Below are positions 15,953 to 25,554 of a stretch of 64,000 nucleotides of DNA, piece after piece. Where the stretch lies: the NCBI RefSeq assembly GCF_000380985.1, contig NZ_KB905698.1:62001-126000 (forward strand). The letters run 5' to 3'. The position numbers and the translations under genes were made by a program. Source of the DNA: Proteiniphilum acetatigenes DSM 18083 (lineage in GTDB: Bacteria > Bacteroidota > Bacteroidia > Bacteroidales > Dysgonomonadaceae). Below the pieces are notes generated by a model, which saw only the letters and a list, made by a program, of their open reading frames with translations, was not told the DNA's origin and searched no databases. Every line of letters begins with the position of its first letter. Position 1 is the stretch's first letter.

Positions 15953-18199
15953 ATGAAACGAGCATGTAAACTATTCTTTTTTATTACGATCGCTTTATCG
16001 CTCAAATGTTCCTCCAATGTACAATTGATTGCAGAACCAAAGGGATTGGTAGATTATGTCAATCCCTATATGGGTAATATCAGTCATATGCTTGTGCCCA
16101 CGTATCCAACAGTTCACCTTCCTAACAGTATGTTGCGTATATATCCCGAACGGGCTGATTATACCAGTGACCTGTTGCATGGTTTACCGATCGCGGTTAC
16201 AAGCCATCGTGGAAGTTCGGCTTTCAATTTAAGTACTTTCCATGGAATCGAATCGGAGTTGAAACCGGTTATCCCTTACAGCTATGACAGGGAAAAAATC
16301 ACCCCTTATGACTATTCTGTCTATCTCGATGAAGAAGAAACAAGCGTCTATTACGCCGTCTCCAATCAATCAGGTATCTATGAACTGGATTTCGACCGGA
16401 CAGATCCTTTGTTTGTGATCCTCAATTCAAGAAGAGGTGAGTTGAAATGGGATGGAAAAGCATTTTCGGGTTATCAGCAACTTCAAAACAATACCCGGAT
16501 TTTCGTCTATATGGAGCCCGATGTGCAACCTCAAAGTGTAAAGAACGAAACAGCATCGGGCACAAATGCCCATATTGTATTATCTTACCCGCCGAACACC
16601 ATGCGGTTGAATTTACGTTACGGAATTTCGTTTATCGATGCCGAACAGGCAAAGAAAAATCTCTCCCGGGAAATACCGGATTTCGATGCAAGAGCTGTAG
16701 CGGAAAAAGGACGAAAAGTGTGGAACGAAACATTGGGAAAAATTAAAGTGGACGGAGGTTCGGAAAACGACAGGGCTGTTTTCTACACCTCACTGTACCG
16801 AACCTACGAGCGTCCGGTTTGTATATCGGAAGACGGACGTTATTTCAGCGCTTTCGACGGAAATATCCATAATGACAACGGAACACCTTTTTACACCGAT
16901 GATTGGATCTGGGACACTTACCGTGCCACACACCCGCTTCGTGTCCTGATAGAGGCCGATATGGAAAGCGATATCCTCAACTCTTTCTTGCGGATGGCGG
17001 AACAAATGTCGGAATTTTGGTGGCCTACTTTCCCCGAAATTACGGGCGATAGCCGCCGGATGAACTCCAATCACGGCATTGCCACTGTAATTGACGGATA
17101 CATAAAGGGACTGGAGAATATCGACCTCGCTAAAAAATATCCGGCTATGCGAAACGCCATAATGGAAAAAACGCTGGCTCCCTGGTCGGCAAAGCCGTCA
17201 GGCGAATTGGACCGGTTTTATCACGAGAACGGGTATATTCCCGCACTAAGAGAGGGCGAGAAGGAAACGATCCCTGAAGTGCATGGTTTTGAAAAACGCC
17301 AACCTGTAGCCGTAACGCTCGGAACAGCTTATGACCAATGGTGTCTGGCACAGATAGCCAAAGAATTAGGAGAAATGGAAGATTATGCTTATTTCCTGGA
17401 AAAGTCATACAACTATCGAAATCTTTATAATGCGGAAACTGGCTTCTTTCACCCGAAAGATAGACAGGGGAACTTCATCGAGCCTTTCGATTACAAATTT
17501 TCAGGTGGAATGGGCGCACGTGAATATTATGGAGAAAACAATGCCTGGACCTATCGTTGGGATGTGCAACATAATGTGGCCGACCTGATCCATCTGATGG
17601 GAGGACGTGAAAAATTTATTCAGAATCTCGACCAAACGTTCCGCGAACCACTTGGAAAAAGTAAATATGGATTCTATGCCCAACTGCCCGACCAAACAGG
17701 AAATGTAGGACAATTTTCAATGGCAAACGAACCATCGCTACACATCCCCTATCTCTATAATTATGCAGGAGAACCCTGGAAAACACAAAAGCGCATTCGC
17801 AAACTGGTAACCGAATGGTTCAGGAACGACCTGATGGGTGTTCCGGGTGATGAAGACGGCGGCGGAATGTCGGCTTTCGTGGTGTTTTCACAAATGGGAT
17901 TCTATCCGGTAACGCCGGGTAGTCCGACATACAATATCGGAAGCCCGTTTTTTGACGAGGTAACCATGCAGTTGAGTAATGGCAAAACATTGCGTATTGT
18001 TGCCCAAAACAATAGCGAGAATAACAAATACATTCAATCGGCACGGCTGAATGGGAAAGAATGGACAAAACCCTGGTTTAATCACGAAGACATCAGAAAC
18101 GGCGGGACATTAGAGCTTGTGATGGGCGATAAAGCCAACAGGTCATGGGGCGCCACCCCGCAGGATGCGCCACCCTCGGAAGGAATTAAAAACAACTAA
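15953..18199 (+). CDS. GH92 family alpha-mannosidase-like lipoprotein
   Basis: 748 residues. The N-terminus has a lipobox (ALSLKCSS), predicting an anchored lipoprotein. VDYVNPYMG near residue 33 and the C-terminal block GDEDGGGMSAF starting at residue 632, followed by SQMGFYPVTPGSPTYNIGSPFF, are GH92 hallmarks; that block holds the acidic residues that activate water in characterised GH92 mannosidases. WDVQHNVADLIHLMGG also fits. The usual GNDDxGxMSAW is here GDEDGGGMSAF, a mild deviation. GH92 enzymes are calcium-dependent inverting exo-alpha-mannosidases, but the family is broad and the first 250 residues look atypical (TSHRGSSAFN), so the substrate is uncertain. It is directly behind GH95. 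Confidence 0.85.
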   Translation: MKRACKLFFFITIALSLKCSSNVQLIAEPKGLVDYVNPYMGNISHMLVPTYPTVHLPNSMLRIYPERADYTSDLLHGLPIAVTSHRGSSAFNLSTFHGIESELKPVIPYSYDREKITPYDYSVYLDEEETSVYYAVSNQSGIYELDFDRTDPLFVILNSRRGELKWDGKAFSGYQQLQNNTRIFVYMEPDVQPQSVKNETASGTNAHIVLSYPPNTMRLNLRYGISFIDAEQAKKNLSREIPDFDARAVAEKGRKVWNETLGKIKVDGGSENDRAVFYTSLYRTYERPVCISEDGRYFSAFDGNIHNDNGTPFYTDDWIWDTYRATHPLRVLIEADMESDILNSFLRMAEQMSEFWWPTFPEITGDSRRMNSNHGIATVIDGYIKGLENIDLAKKYPAMRNAIMEKTLAPWSAKPSGELDRFYHENGYIPALREGEKETIPEVHGFEKRQPVAVTLGTAYDQWCLAQIAKELGEMEDYAYFLEKSYNYRNLYNAETGFFHPKDRQGNFIEPFDYKFSGGMGAREYYGENNAWTYRWDVQHNVADLIHLMGGREKFIQNLDQTFREPLGKSKYGFYAQLPDQTGNVGQFSMANEPSLHIPYLYNYAGEPWKTQKRIRKLVTEWFRNDLMGVPGDEDGGGMSAFVVFSQMGFYPVTPGSPTYNIGSPFFDEVTMQLSNGKTLRIVAQNNSENNKYIQSARLNGKEWTKPWFNHEDIRNGGTLELVMGDKANRSWGATPQDAPPSEGIKNN

Positions 18200-18478
18200 A
18201 ACGGGGAAAAGATGAGAAAAACAGCGGAGGTAAATAGAGCACTGTAATGTCCAAAGTGTCGGATAATCCGCCATGAGTGAAGTGGCAAAATTTGCCGGCA
18301 TGTAAATTCACAAATTGTATGAGCATATGATAAAAAATCAATACAGTTAAAATTATTTAATAACAGGATGTCAATCCGATAAAAAGAGTACCTTTATTTC
18401 ATTCAATCCAAGGCAATGTCAAGGACAGTTATTGTTGTCGGAAAACAACTGATTATTAACCCTATAATTTACATAAAA

Positions 18479-19468
18479 ATGCCTCGACCAGTAACACTCT
18501 ACTCTCTTCAATGGGGAGATCTATCATTGGAAAACGTATGTGCCAAAGCGAAAGAATTTGGCTACGACGGGCTTGAATTAGGATTGCCTGATCATTTGGA
18601 TGTGCGACAAACCGATCCGGAATATTACAAAGGTATCAAAGATCTTTTGGGAAAGAATGGGTTACAGCTACACACAATTTCTTCCCATCTGGTAGGACAA
18701 GCGGTATGTGACCGGATCGATGAACGGCACAAAGGAATTTTACCCGCTTACATCTGGGGTGACGGTGATCCCGAAGGTGTCCGCCAACGTGCTGCCGAAG
18801 AGTTGATATTAACGGCAAAAGCGGCCCGGTCATTAGGTGTAAACACGGTGGTAGGATTTACAGGAAGTCCAATCTGGCATTTGCTTTATTCATTTCCGCC
18901 TGTTACCGGATCCATGATTGATGACGGCTATAAAGAATTTGCCCGCCGTTTTATCCCCATTCTCGATGAATTTGAAAAACTGGGTGTCCGTTTTGCATTG
19001 GAAGTGCATCCTACCGAAATTGCATTTGATACATTTTCAGCCCGCAAGGCATTGGAAGCTGTGGATCATCACCCTGCTTTCGGCTTCAATTACGATCCGA
19101 GCCATATGGGATACCAGGGCGTGGATTACGTGGACTTTATTTACCAGTTCCCCGATCGTATCTTCCACGTCCACATGAAGGATGTGCACTGGAGTGATAC
19201 CCCCAAACAAGTAGGCGTGTTCGGCGGGCATGTACCTTTCGGCGATCCCCGGCGTTACTGGAATTTCAGAAGTGTAGGGAGAGGCAGGATCAACTTTGAA
19301 GAAATTATCCGTGCACTCAATGCTATCGGTTATCAAGGACCACTTTCAATAGAATGGGAAGATAGTGCCATGGATCGTGAACACGGTGCGCGTGAGTCTT
19401 GTAAATTTACCAAACGGATCGATTTCCAGATGTCAAAACATGCTTTTGACGCATTTTTTGCAAAATAA
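18479..19468 (+). CDS. Sugar phosphate isomerase/epimerase (xylose isomerase-like TIM barrel)
   Basis: 329 residues from ATG 18479 ([20 protein letters not shown]); an upstream frame extension from 18416 has no protein character. It has the AP-endonuclease-2-type TIM barrel pattern: [25 protein letters not shown] (metal-binding Glu and His), [30 protein letters not shown] and [17 protein letters not shown]. These supply the Glu/Asp/His/Glu metal site of the family. Such proteins accompany Gfo/Idh/MocA dehydrogenases in pathways that oxidise and epimerise sugars through keto intermediates. It lies between the glycosidases and the Tat-exported dehydrogenase; 3-keto sugar metabolism is a reasonable guess, not shown. 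No signal peptide. Confidence 0.82.
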   Translation: MPRPVTLYSLQWGDLSLENVCAKAKEFGYDGLELGLPDHLDVRQTDPEYYKGIKDLLGKNGLQLHTISSHLVGQAVCDRIDERHKGILPAYIWGDGDPEGVRQRAAEELILTAKAARSLGVNTVVGFTGSPIWHLLYSFPPVTGSMIDDGYKEFARRFIPILDEFEKLGVRFALEVHPTEIAFDTFSARKALEAVDHHPAFGFNYDPSHMGYQGVDYVDFIYQFPDRIFHVHMKDVHWSDTPKQVGVFGGHVPFGDPRRYWNFRSVGRGRINFEEIIRALNAIGYQGPLSIEWEDSAMDREHGARESCKFTKRIDFQMSKHAFDAFFAK

Positions 19469-19526
19469 CCATCAGCTATATCATTGTATATGAAGAGGAG
19501 AAAATTTTTAACAAACGCAACAGTAC

Positions 19527-19640
19527 AAATTGCTAATTACCAATGGATCAATATGACATAAGTTTGAGATCCCAAATTTTTCACTTTCACTTTTAATTTT
19601 AATTTTTAATTTAATAAGTCTTGGTTCTTGTGTCTAAAAT
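19527..19640 (+). repeat. Long dispersed repeat, copy 2, immediately upstream of the Gfo/Idh/MocA gene
   Basis: About 115 bp: TGCTAATTACC, ATGGATCAATATGACATAAG, GAGATCCCAAATTTTTCAC and AAGTCTTGGTTCTTGTGTC. It lacks the first 40 bp seen in copies 1 and 3 and has extra TTTTAATTTT-type expansions. It ends about 10 bp before the ATG at 19651. Confidence 0.75.
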
Positions 19641-19650
19641 AAAAAATCGT

Positions 19651-21006
19651 ATGCAAAATCAATCAAAAAAAGTAACACGAAGAGAATTCCTGGGTTTATC
19701 CGCATTGGGATTAACAAGTCTGACGATATTACCGAGTTGGACAATGAATGGGGTTAGAATAGCACCGAGTGACAGGGTGGTTTTGGGCTTCATTGGTTTG
19801 GGGAGGCAAGGTATAGGCGACTTCCACGCCTTCACCCACTGTCCCGGCGTACAGGTGGTTGCCGGTTGTGATGTGGATTCTATCAAAAATGATCGTTTCA
19901 GGCAAGCTGTCACCGCATGGCAAAAATCCAAAGGCATGCCCGAAAGATGCGATACATACGAATTCTATGAACAACTCCTCGAACGTAAAGATATTGATGC
20001 TATTGCCATCGCCACTCCCGACCATTGGCATGCACTGAATGTAATCCACTCTTGTCAGGCCGGCAAAGATGTCTATTGTCAAAAACCATTGTCGTACAAT
20101 ATTTCCGAGAGTTTGGCTGTAGTCAAAGCAGTTCGTCACAATAACCGCATTGTACAGATAGGCAGCCAACAGCGATCAAGCAAAGAATTTCAAACAGCCA
20201 TCTCCATGGTAAGAAACGGAAGTCTCGGATATGTAAAAGAAGTACATGTGAGAGTCGGTGAACCACCTGCACCTTTTAACCTGCCGGAGGAACCGGTACC
20301 CTCTAACCTGAACTTCAACCAGTGGCTTGGCCCGTTAAACTTTCCGGTAGTGCATTACAATCACAAAATGTGTCCGCCTATCACTTACCCTGAACTCAAA
20401 GAAACGGGCGACTGGGCAGTATGGCGTTACTACAGGGAGACTGGCAACGGATTCATCGGTGACTGGGGCGCTCACCATTTCGACATTGCACAGGCAGCAT
20501 TGGGTATGGACGGATTAACGCCCGTGGAATACATACCTGCCGGATATAATGGAACGAAATACGCCACAATGAAATATACCAACGGACAGGTAGTAACCGA
20601 ACAACCTTTCCGTGAGGACAAACCGGATGATAAAGGTATCAATTTCATCGGCGAAAAAGCGTGGTTGAAAGTGGCAAGAGGCTATATTGAATGTTCCGAT
20701 CCGAACCTTCTGCAAAAATCGGAACAAATTTTTGCCGCGGGAGAATACGAAGTGAGTGCCCCGCATATGCAGGACTTTATCAACAGTGTGAGATCCCGGA
20801 AAGAACCTATCGCACCTGTTGAAGCAGGCGCTTCTACCAATATCTTCTTCTGTAATGTGAATATCGCCCATGAACTCGGACGCCCGGTAAAATGGGATCC
20901 GGTAACCAAGAGATATTTCGATGACAAAGAGGCTGAAGCTCATCGTTTATATTACTACGAATATAGGAATCCTTATAAACTACCCTATCGGGATAGGATG
21001 ATTTGA
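19651..21006 (+). CDS. Tat-exported Gfo/Idh/MocA family oxidoreductase
   Basis: 451 residues from ATG 19651; the start at 19621 lies in the repeat. TRREFLGLSALGLTSL near the N-terminus is a twin-arginine signal, so the folded cofactor-bearing enzyme is probably exported to the periplasm. VVLGFIGLGRQG is the NAD(P)-binding Rossmann motif, and AIATPDHWHALNVIHSCQAGKDVYCQKP (shortened here to its ends) contains the family EKP-like lysine as QKP. GDWGAHHFDIAQ holds the catalytic histidine region. These exported members commonly act on sugar keto forms. It is followed 36 bp later by ThuA, a frequent partner, and preceded by a sugar isomerase/epimerase. Confidence 0.88.
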   Translation: MQNQSKKVTRREFLGLSALGLTSLTILPSWTMNGVRIAPSDRVVLGFIGLGRQGIGDFHAFTHCPGVQVVAGCDVDSIKNDRFRQAVTAWQKSKGMPERCDTYEFYEQLLERKDIDAIAIATPDHWHALNVIHSCQAGKDVYCQKPLSYNISESLAVVKAVRHNNRIVQIGSQQRSSKEFQTAISMVRNGSLGYVKEVHVRVGEPPAPFNLPEEPVPSNLNFNQWLGPLNFPVVHYNHKMCPPITYPELKETGDWAVWRYYRETGNGFIGDWGAHHFDIAQAALGMDGLTPVEYIPAGYNGTKYATMKYTNGQVVTEQPFREDKPDDKGINFIGEKAWLKVARGYIECSDPNLLQKSEQIFAAGEYEVSAPHMQDFINSVRSRKEPIAPVEAGASTNIFFCNVNIAHELGRPVKWDPVTKRYFDDKEAEAHRLYYYEYRNPYKLPYRDRMI

Positions 21007-21041
21007 TAATGAGTTAATGTGATAATTGAAACCCTAAAAAA

Positions 21042-21845
21042 ATGAATTGTATGCAATCTTACAGGAAAATAATCATCGCTTTTGTAGCAGTAATGTTTTG
21101 CGCAGCCAATATTAAGGCAACCAATAACCTGAAAATAACCGAAAACTCGTTGCACGGTAAAAAAGTGTTGTACGTTTACGGCGGCTGGGAAGGCCACGAA
21201 CCCGAAAAGTGCCGGGATATATTCGTACCTTGGTTAAAATCGGAAGGTGCGGAAGTTTTTATATTCGATCAACTCTCCTGCTATGAAGACTCTGCATTAA
21301 TGGCCAATATCGATTTGATCATACAACATTATACACAGGGAGAAATATCCGGTTCACAAGACAAAGCATTGCGTAATGCTGTGAAACGGGGAGTGGGGTT
21401 AGCAGGCTGGCACGGCGGGACAGGAGACTCTTTCCGGAACAACGTTGATTTTCAATATATGATTGGCGGACAATGGGTTGCCCACCCTGGAAATATCATA
21501 TCATACACGGTGAATATCACCGACAAAGAAGATCCTGTTACCAAAGGATTAAACGATTTTGACATGAAATCGGAACAATATTACATGCATATCGACCCAA
21601 ACATAAAAGTGTTGGCAACGACCACATTCTCGGGAGAGCACGACTATTGGATTGAAGGAGCCGTAATGCCCGTAGTGTGGAAAAAACAGTACGGAAAAGG
21701 GCGCATTTTCTACTCTTCATTGGGACACGTTGCCAGCGATTTTAATGTTCCCGAAGCACTCGAAATCATGAAACGTGGTATCAGATGGGTTGCCCAAAGC
21801 TTGGAAAAAGAGCCCGAAAAATTGGTTTCACCGATTTATAAATAA
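21042..21845 (+). CDS. ThuA-like domain protein, secreted
   Basis: 267 residues with a signal peptide (FVAVMFCAANIKAT). It has the ThuA glutamine-amidotransferase-like fold signs: VLYVYGGWEGHEPEKC, LIIQHYTQGEIS, GVGLAGWHGGTGDSF, GGQWVAHPG and YGKGRIFYSSLGHVASDF. ThuA was named from trehalose/sucrose uptake loci and is implicated in 3-keto disaccharide metabolism. The classical nucleophilic Cys of amidotransferases is not visible. It sits directly downstream of the Tat-exported dehydrogenase, which supports a shared keto-sugar role. Its final codons overlap by 18 bp the 3' end of a converging gene relic on the other strand. ATG 21051 is an alternative start. Confidence 0.85.
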   Translation: MNCMQSYRKIIIAFVAVMFCAANIKATNNLKITENSLHGKKVLYVYGGWEGHEPEKCRDIFVPWLKSEGAEVFIFDQLSCYEDSALMANIDLIIQHYTQGEISGSQDKALRNAVKRGVGLAGWHGGTGDSFRNNVDFQYMIGGQWVAHPGNIISYTVNITDKEDPVTKGLNDFDMKSEQYYMHIDPNIKVLATTTFSGEHDYWIEGAVMPVVWKKQYGKGRIFYSSLGHVASDFNVPEALEIMKRGIRWVAQSLEKEPEKLVSPIYK

Positions 21846-22160
21846 AGTGGTTTTTTCCATTTTCTGTACTTCTCCGGTCATTTTGTAGGGTAAAGGGTAA
21901 ACATTTCCCTTACTATCTCCACCACCCCATTGCTGGGGAGTATTTTCAGTCGGTGCAACCACTGTCCATTGCTTTTTATCGGCCCAGATACTACCGGTGT
22001 CATAATTATGGTCGGATGTGGCAATCTTATGATTCTCCCATTCTGCACCGTTCCAGTAAATTACCTGCCATTCTTTCAGACCGTTATCCGGGCCGGGTTG
22101 ATGCCCCTTTCCCGATACATAAAAAACTAAAAAAATAAAGATACACCCAGTAAATAACAT
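21828..22160 (-). pseudogene. N-terminal-type relic of a BNR-repeat glycan enzyme
   Basis: A 110-residue frame on the minus strand begins with a hydrophobic leader and then reads KEWQVIYWNGAEWENHKIAT, SDHNYDTGSIWADKKQW and VVAPTENTPQQWGGG. I recognise this run from BNR/Asp-box proteins of several hundred residues, where it precedes further blades. Here it breaks off after about 85 matching residues and continues into a tail (KMEKTTLFINR) that overlaps the ThuA 3' end. Both flanks of the expected protein are missing. I read it as a truncated remnant; a small secreted protein cannot be excluded. Confidence 0.4.
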
Positions 22161-22223
22161 TTATTCATATACATTCATCATCTGACAAATCACAAGACAA
22201 CCAAACTAATCAGTAGTCCAATC

Positions 22224-24497
22224 CTACTTGAGGTATTTCGCCAGGAATCCCAGCATGGTACTATAAAAGTCCATACGATTCTCTTCGCGATAGAAGCCGT
22301 GCCCTTCGTTGTATTTCACCATATAAGGTATTTCCAGGCCTTTTGCACGCAATGCCGTCACGATCTGGTCGGATTCGTTGATATTCACACGTGGATCATT
22401 AGCACCCTGCACCACATAGACCGGTTTGATGATCTTATCGATCTGGTAGACCGGCGAAGCTTCACGGGCGATAATTTTCTCTTCGGGATCATCCAGGTCG
22501 TACCATATCTGCTTCACCATTTCGGTCAACGGTTTCCAGTATTCCGGGAATGACGAAAAGAAAGTTTCGATATTGGATACACCCACATAATCTACCCCGC
22601 AGGTATAGAGATCAGGAGTTTTCACAAGCCCCATCAGGGTAGCATAGCCACCATGGCTGCCTCCATAGATTGCGATTTTGTTTTCATCTGCCCAACCCTG
22701 TGCAATGGCATAGCGTACACCATCTTCCACATCATCCATCACTTTCCTGCCGATCTGCTTGAAACCGGCACGTAGAAACTCTTTACCATATCCGCCCGAG
22801 ATACGGAAGTTCACCTGCAGGGTGGCATAGCCGCGGCTGGCAAACAATTGCGTTTCGGGATTAAATCCCCACGAGTCGCGGATTCCCTGCGGACCGCCAT
22901 GCGGATTCACGATCATAGGCACTCTTCTACCTTCCAGTGCCTCTTTCGGGAGTGTGATATATCCGTGGATCGTCAGTCCGTCACGGCTCTTAAAGGTGAT
23001 AGGACGCATTTCCGCCATATCCTCTTCCTTCAGTTGCGGCATCAGGTCGTATAACAGGGTAAACTGTTTTGTTTTTACGTCGTACTCATAGTACTTTCCA
23101 TACAACTTATCGCTTTGCAGGATGATCAGGAATGTGTTTTCATCGTCATCATAATCAGCAATACCATATATCTTTCCGGGGAAGTGCTGCTTCACTCCGG
23201 CATCGATTTCCTTGTAGAGGTCACTCACTGGGATAATTTCCGATTTTTCTCCCTCGTAGCTGAAATAATCAATTTCGTAGTTGCGTTTACGAGAGAGCCC
23301 CATACCGGCTACATCATAATGAGGGTTTGAAAATACTTCTTTTATTTCACGGTTGTTTTTCAGGTCGTAGAGAACGATACGGGTTTTATCTCCGTCGAGG
23401 TTGGTAACCACATAGGCATCATCGGGATCGGACGTATTGTAATTAAAGGCGATGATCGAGAAGCTGTCGTCCCAGTTCGTTTTTTTCTTCAACTCGAAAT
23501 CTCCTGTTTCCGTATTTTTATAATAAAACTCCATTTCCACTCCGTTTACCATTTTGGTATAGGCACGCAAATTGCCCTCTTTGTCAAAATCATATCCCTG
23601 GATAGGATTAGCGACATCACTGTTTTCGTAGAGTTTTTCCAATTCACCCGTTACCACATTCAGTTTATAAGGCTCAAATATCTGCGGATTATCTTTGTTC
23701 ATCGAAATGATAATGTAATCTTTCTGATCTTTCAGGAGAGAGATGATTCCCGCCCTTACACCTTCAAAGGGAGTAAGATCACGGCTATTTCCCCCATCGA
23801 TATTTGTCGCGTAAATATGGTAGTTTTCATTTCCCCCGTTGTCCATCGCATAAAACAAACGATCGTCGTTGATCCATCCGTATCCTTTGATCGGCTCCTC
23901 TTTTTCTTCGATGGCACGAATCACCTCTCCGGAGGCAAGATTTTTTATATAAACATGGTTTTTAAGTCCATCCTTTTCTTTGTACGACAGATACTTTCCG
24001 TTTGGTGATAACTGGAATGCCGATGCATTGGGCCGGGCAAAGTAATCGGCCACACTGTATTTATAATCTCCCTTATCGAAGTCGACCAGTTTACGCAATT
24101 CTTCTTCATTCGTCACCAGATCGGGATTCCCGGGAAGTTTACTTTCAAACCGTCTTAAAGTAAGCGGGAGAGTCATTCCGGCCTGCTCGTAGTTTCCGGT
24201 AATACTGTCTCCCTGCAGTTCTCCATTATAAACGATCTGTGCCGCAGTCACTCCCAGTTTGAGCCGATTATCCGACAGTTCTGCCACATCTACCGGTATG
24301 CCGGCCGCTCCCTGCATAGGGACGTCCATTGTACCGGATAAATTCCCGTCTTCCCCGGTAAGGTGGAAAATCAGTTCCAGATCTATCCCTTGCACCGAAA
24401 GGGTGCCTTTCCAGTCACCTGCAATAGTTTGCGCATTCAGACTCATAGTTGTTACAATCACGGCGATCAATGCGCCAATTCTTTTTATTATGTTCAT
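22224..24497 (-). CDS. S9 family prolyl oligopeptidase-like secreted peptidase
   Basis: 757 residues from ATG 24497 (MNIIKRIGALIAVIVTTMSLNAQ, a signal peptide); an ATG 60 bp further upstream adds an unlikely extension. Residues about 25-115 form a small beta domain (GDWKGTLSVQGIDLELIFHL) often fused to these enzymes. A beta-propeller follows (SPNGKYLSYKEKDGLKNHVY, shown in part), then the alpha/beta-hydrolase domain with HGGPQGIRDSWGF. The triad is visible: Ser614 in GGSHGGY, Asp701 in GANDPRVN and His733 in NEGHGFY. S9 peptidases cleave after proline or similar residues in oligopeptides, here probably in the periplasm. Monocistronic. Confidence 0.92.
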   Translation of the reverse strand: MNIIKRIGALIAVIVTTMSLNAQTIAGDWKGTLSVQGIDLELIFHLTGEDGNLSGTMDVPMQGAAGIPVDVAELSDNRLKLGVTAAQIVYNGELQGDSITGNYEQAGMTLPLTLRRFESKLPGNPDLVTNEEELRKLVDFDKGDYKYSVADYFARPNASAFQLSPNGKYLSYKEKDGLKNHVYIKNLASGEVIRAIEEKEEPIKGYGWINDDRLFYAMDNGGNENYHIYATNIDGGNSRDLTPFEGVRAGIISLLKDQKDYIIISMNKDNPQIFEPYKLNVVTGELEKLYENSDVANPIQGYDFDKEGNLRAYTKMVNGVEMEFYYKNTETGDFELKKKTNWDDSFSIIAFNYNTSDPDDAYVVTNLDGDKTRIVLYDLKNNREIKEVFSNPHYDVAGMGLSRKRNYEIDYFSYEGEKSEIIPVSDLYKEIDAGVKQHFPGKIYGIADYDDDENTFLIILQSDKLYGKYYEYDVKTKQFTLLYDLMPQLKEEDMAEMRPITFKSRDGLTIHGYITLPKEALEGRRVPMIVNPHGGPQGIRDSWGFNPETQLFASRGYATLQVNFRISGGYGKEFLRAGFKQIGRKVMDDVEDGVRYAIAQGWADENKIAIYGGSHGGYATLMGLVKTPDLYTCGVDYVGVSNIETFFSSFPEYWKPLTEMVKQIWYDLDDPEEKIIAREASPVYQIDKIIKPVYVVQGANDPRVNINESDQIVTALRAKGLEIPYMVKYNEGHGFYREENRMDFYSTMLGFLAKYLK

Positions 24498-24747
24498 ATG
24501 ATTAATTTTAATGCAAGTAAAACAAACAGAATATAAAATTGTTGAAAATAATCTCATATTCCGGTACGAATGTAAAATAATCTATTTGTATCGGCAAATA
24601 ATTTTGCTCTTTCTTCACTATTCTTAATTCTTATTCCACATCAAGAGAGCTTTCCATCCCTATGAGCTGTGAGGGTGGATTTTCTTTCTTCGCAGGGTTT
24701 TCCATCATGATTAGCTGCTCATATTCTGTTTATTAATCCAAATTTAA

Positions 24748-24951
24748 ATGATGAACAAAGGGGATTTTGAACAAACGCCCGTTTTCCTTGGGACAAGCGA
24801 TCCCGATTTCCACGTACCTGTGGAACGTGTGTACGCTTCCACCAATATCCTGCGGGAAATGAATGCCTCTGTCACCGAAAAGGTCTATCCAAACCGCGGG
24901 CATACCATCTCCGAAGACGAAATTGAACAGGTAAACCGGATTATCTTTTGA
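24748..24951 (+). pseudogene. C-terminal fragment of a carboxylesterase/phospholipase-type hydrolase
   Basis: A 67-residue frame. From residue 8 it reads TPVFLGTSDPDFHVPVERVY, a short bridge, and then KVYPNRGHTISEDEIEQV. These are the Asp loop and catalytic His of the phospholipase/carboxylesterase alpha/beta-hydrolases of about 200 residues. The nucleophile half is absent: an in-frame stop precedes the first Met and nothing like GFSQGG is found in the 190 bp upstream. The fragment is 1 bp away from the cupin gene, so it may survive as a leader for it. Interpreted as a 5'-deleted gene. Confidence 0.6.
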
Positions 24952-24952
24952 T

Positions 24953-25303
24953 ATGAAAGTAACCCGTATTTATACCGATACTAACGGTGATTCCCGGTTT
25001 GAGGATATCGAAATACTGTTGTTCGACCGTGGAGAAATTGGCCGCCTGTCTGAAAATATCGGAGTAAAGTCTCTGCAATTCAGAACAGTCCCACCCGATT
25101 ACGACTACGATTTCCATCATGCCCCGCAACGCCAGTATATTGTTTTGTTAGACGGCGGTGTGGAAATCGAAACATCCCTGGGAGAGGTACGTCAATTTCA
25201 AACCGGCGAAGTTCTTTTGGTGGAAGATACAACCGGTAAAGGACACCGCACTAAGAATTTAGAGAAAAAGGAACGTACGTCAATTTTTATTCACTTAGCC
25301 TGA
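24953..25303 (+). CDS. Small cupin-domain protein
   Basis: 116 residues. The central pattern DYDYDFHHAPQRQYIVLLDG, then GGVEIETSLGEVRQFQTGEVLLVEDTTGKGH (two halves separated by a turn) is the two-motif cupin barrel. The HHAPQRQ segment and GKGH supply possible metal ligands (two His, one Gln or Glu, one His). No partner domain is present. Function unknown; related small cupins bind metals or sugars. It starts 1 bp after a hydrolase relic and ends at a clear terminator, so it may once have been the second gene of a two-gene unit. Confidence 0.75.
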   Translation: MKVTRIYTDTNGDSRFEDIEILLFDRGEIGRLSENIGVKSLQFRTVPPDYDYDFHHAPQRQYIVLLDGGVEIETSLGEVRQFQTGEVLLVEDTTGKGHRTKNLEKKERTSIFIHLA

Positions 25304-25318
25304 AACGAGTATGATAAC

Positions 25319-25341
25319 CGTTCTCACCCGGGAACGTTTTC
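25319..25341 (+). terminator. Intrinsic terminator of the cupin gene
   Basis: CGTTCTC pairs with GGGAACG around the loop ACCC (7-bp stem with one U-G pair), then TTTTCT. It starts 15 bp after the cupin stop codon. Confidence 0.75.
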
Positions 25342-25453
25342 TATAAGCGAATACAGAAGAAAAACAAGTTTTTCCTCTGTTGAGGTAGAATTGAAAATCG
25401 AGAAGCGAAGCCGACTCAAAACGACTAACTTCAGTGAACATGACAATATGGGA

Positions 25454-25501
25454 GTTCCATACGACCTTACTATTAAAAATAAATATTGTCGTATGGAGAA
25501 C
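25454..25501. repeat. Inverted repeat with AT-rich loop
   Basis: GTTCCATACGAC (25454-25465) and GTCGTATGGAGAAC (25488-25501) are complementary apart from a 2-nt bulge, enclosing 22 bp of AT-rich sequence. It lies between converging genes (cupin plus, Gfo/Idh minus) about 50 bp past the end of the latter. It could be a terminator for the minus gene, a replication-pausing hairpin or the relic of a small transposable element. Confidence 0.5.
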
Positions 25502-25554
25502 TGTTTACCGGAATATTCAAATTCTTAAAGAAACGATGTCACCCTGCGTAAGAA

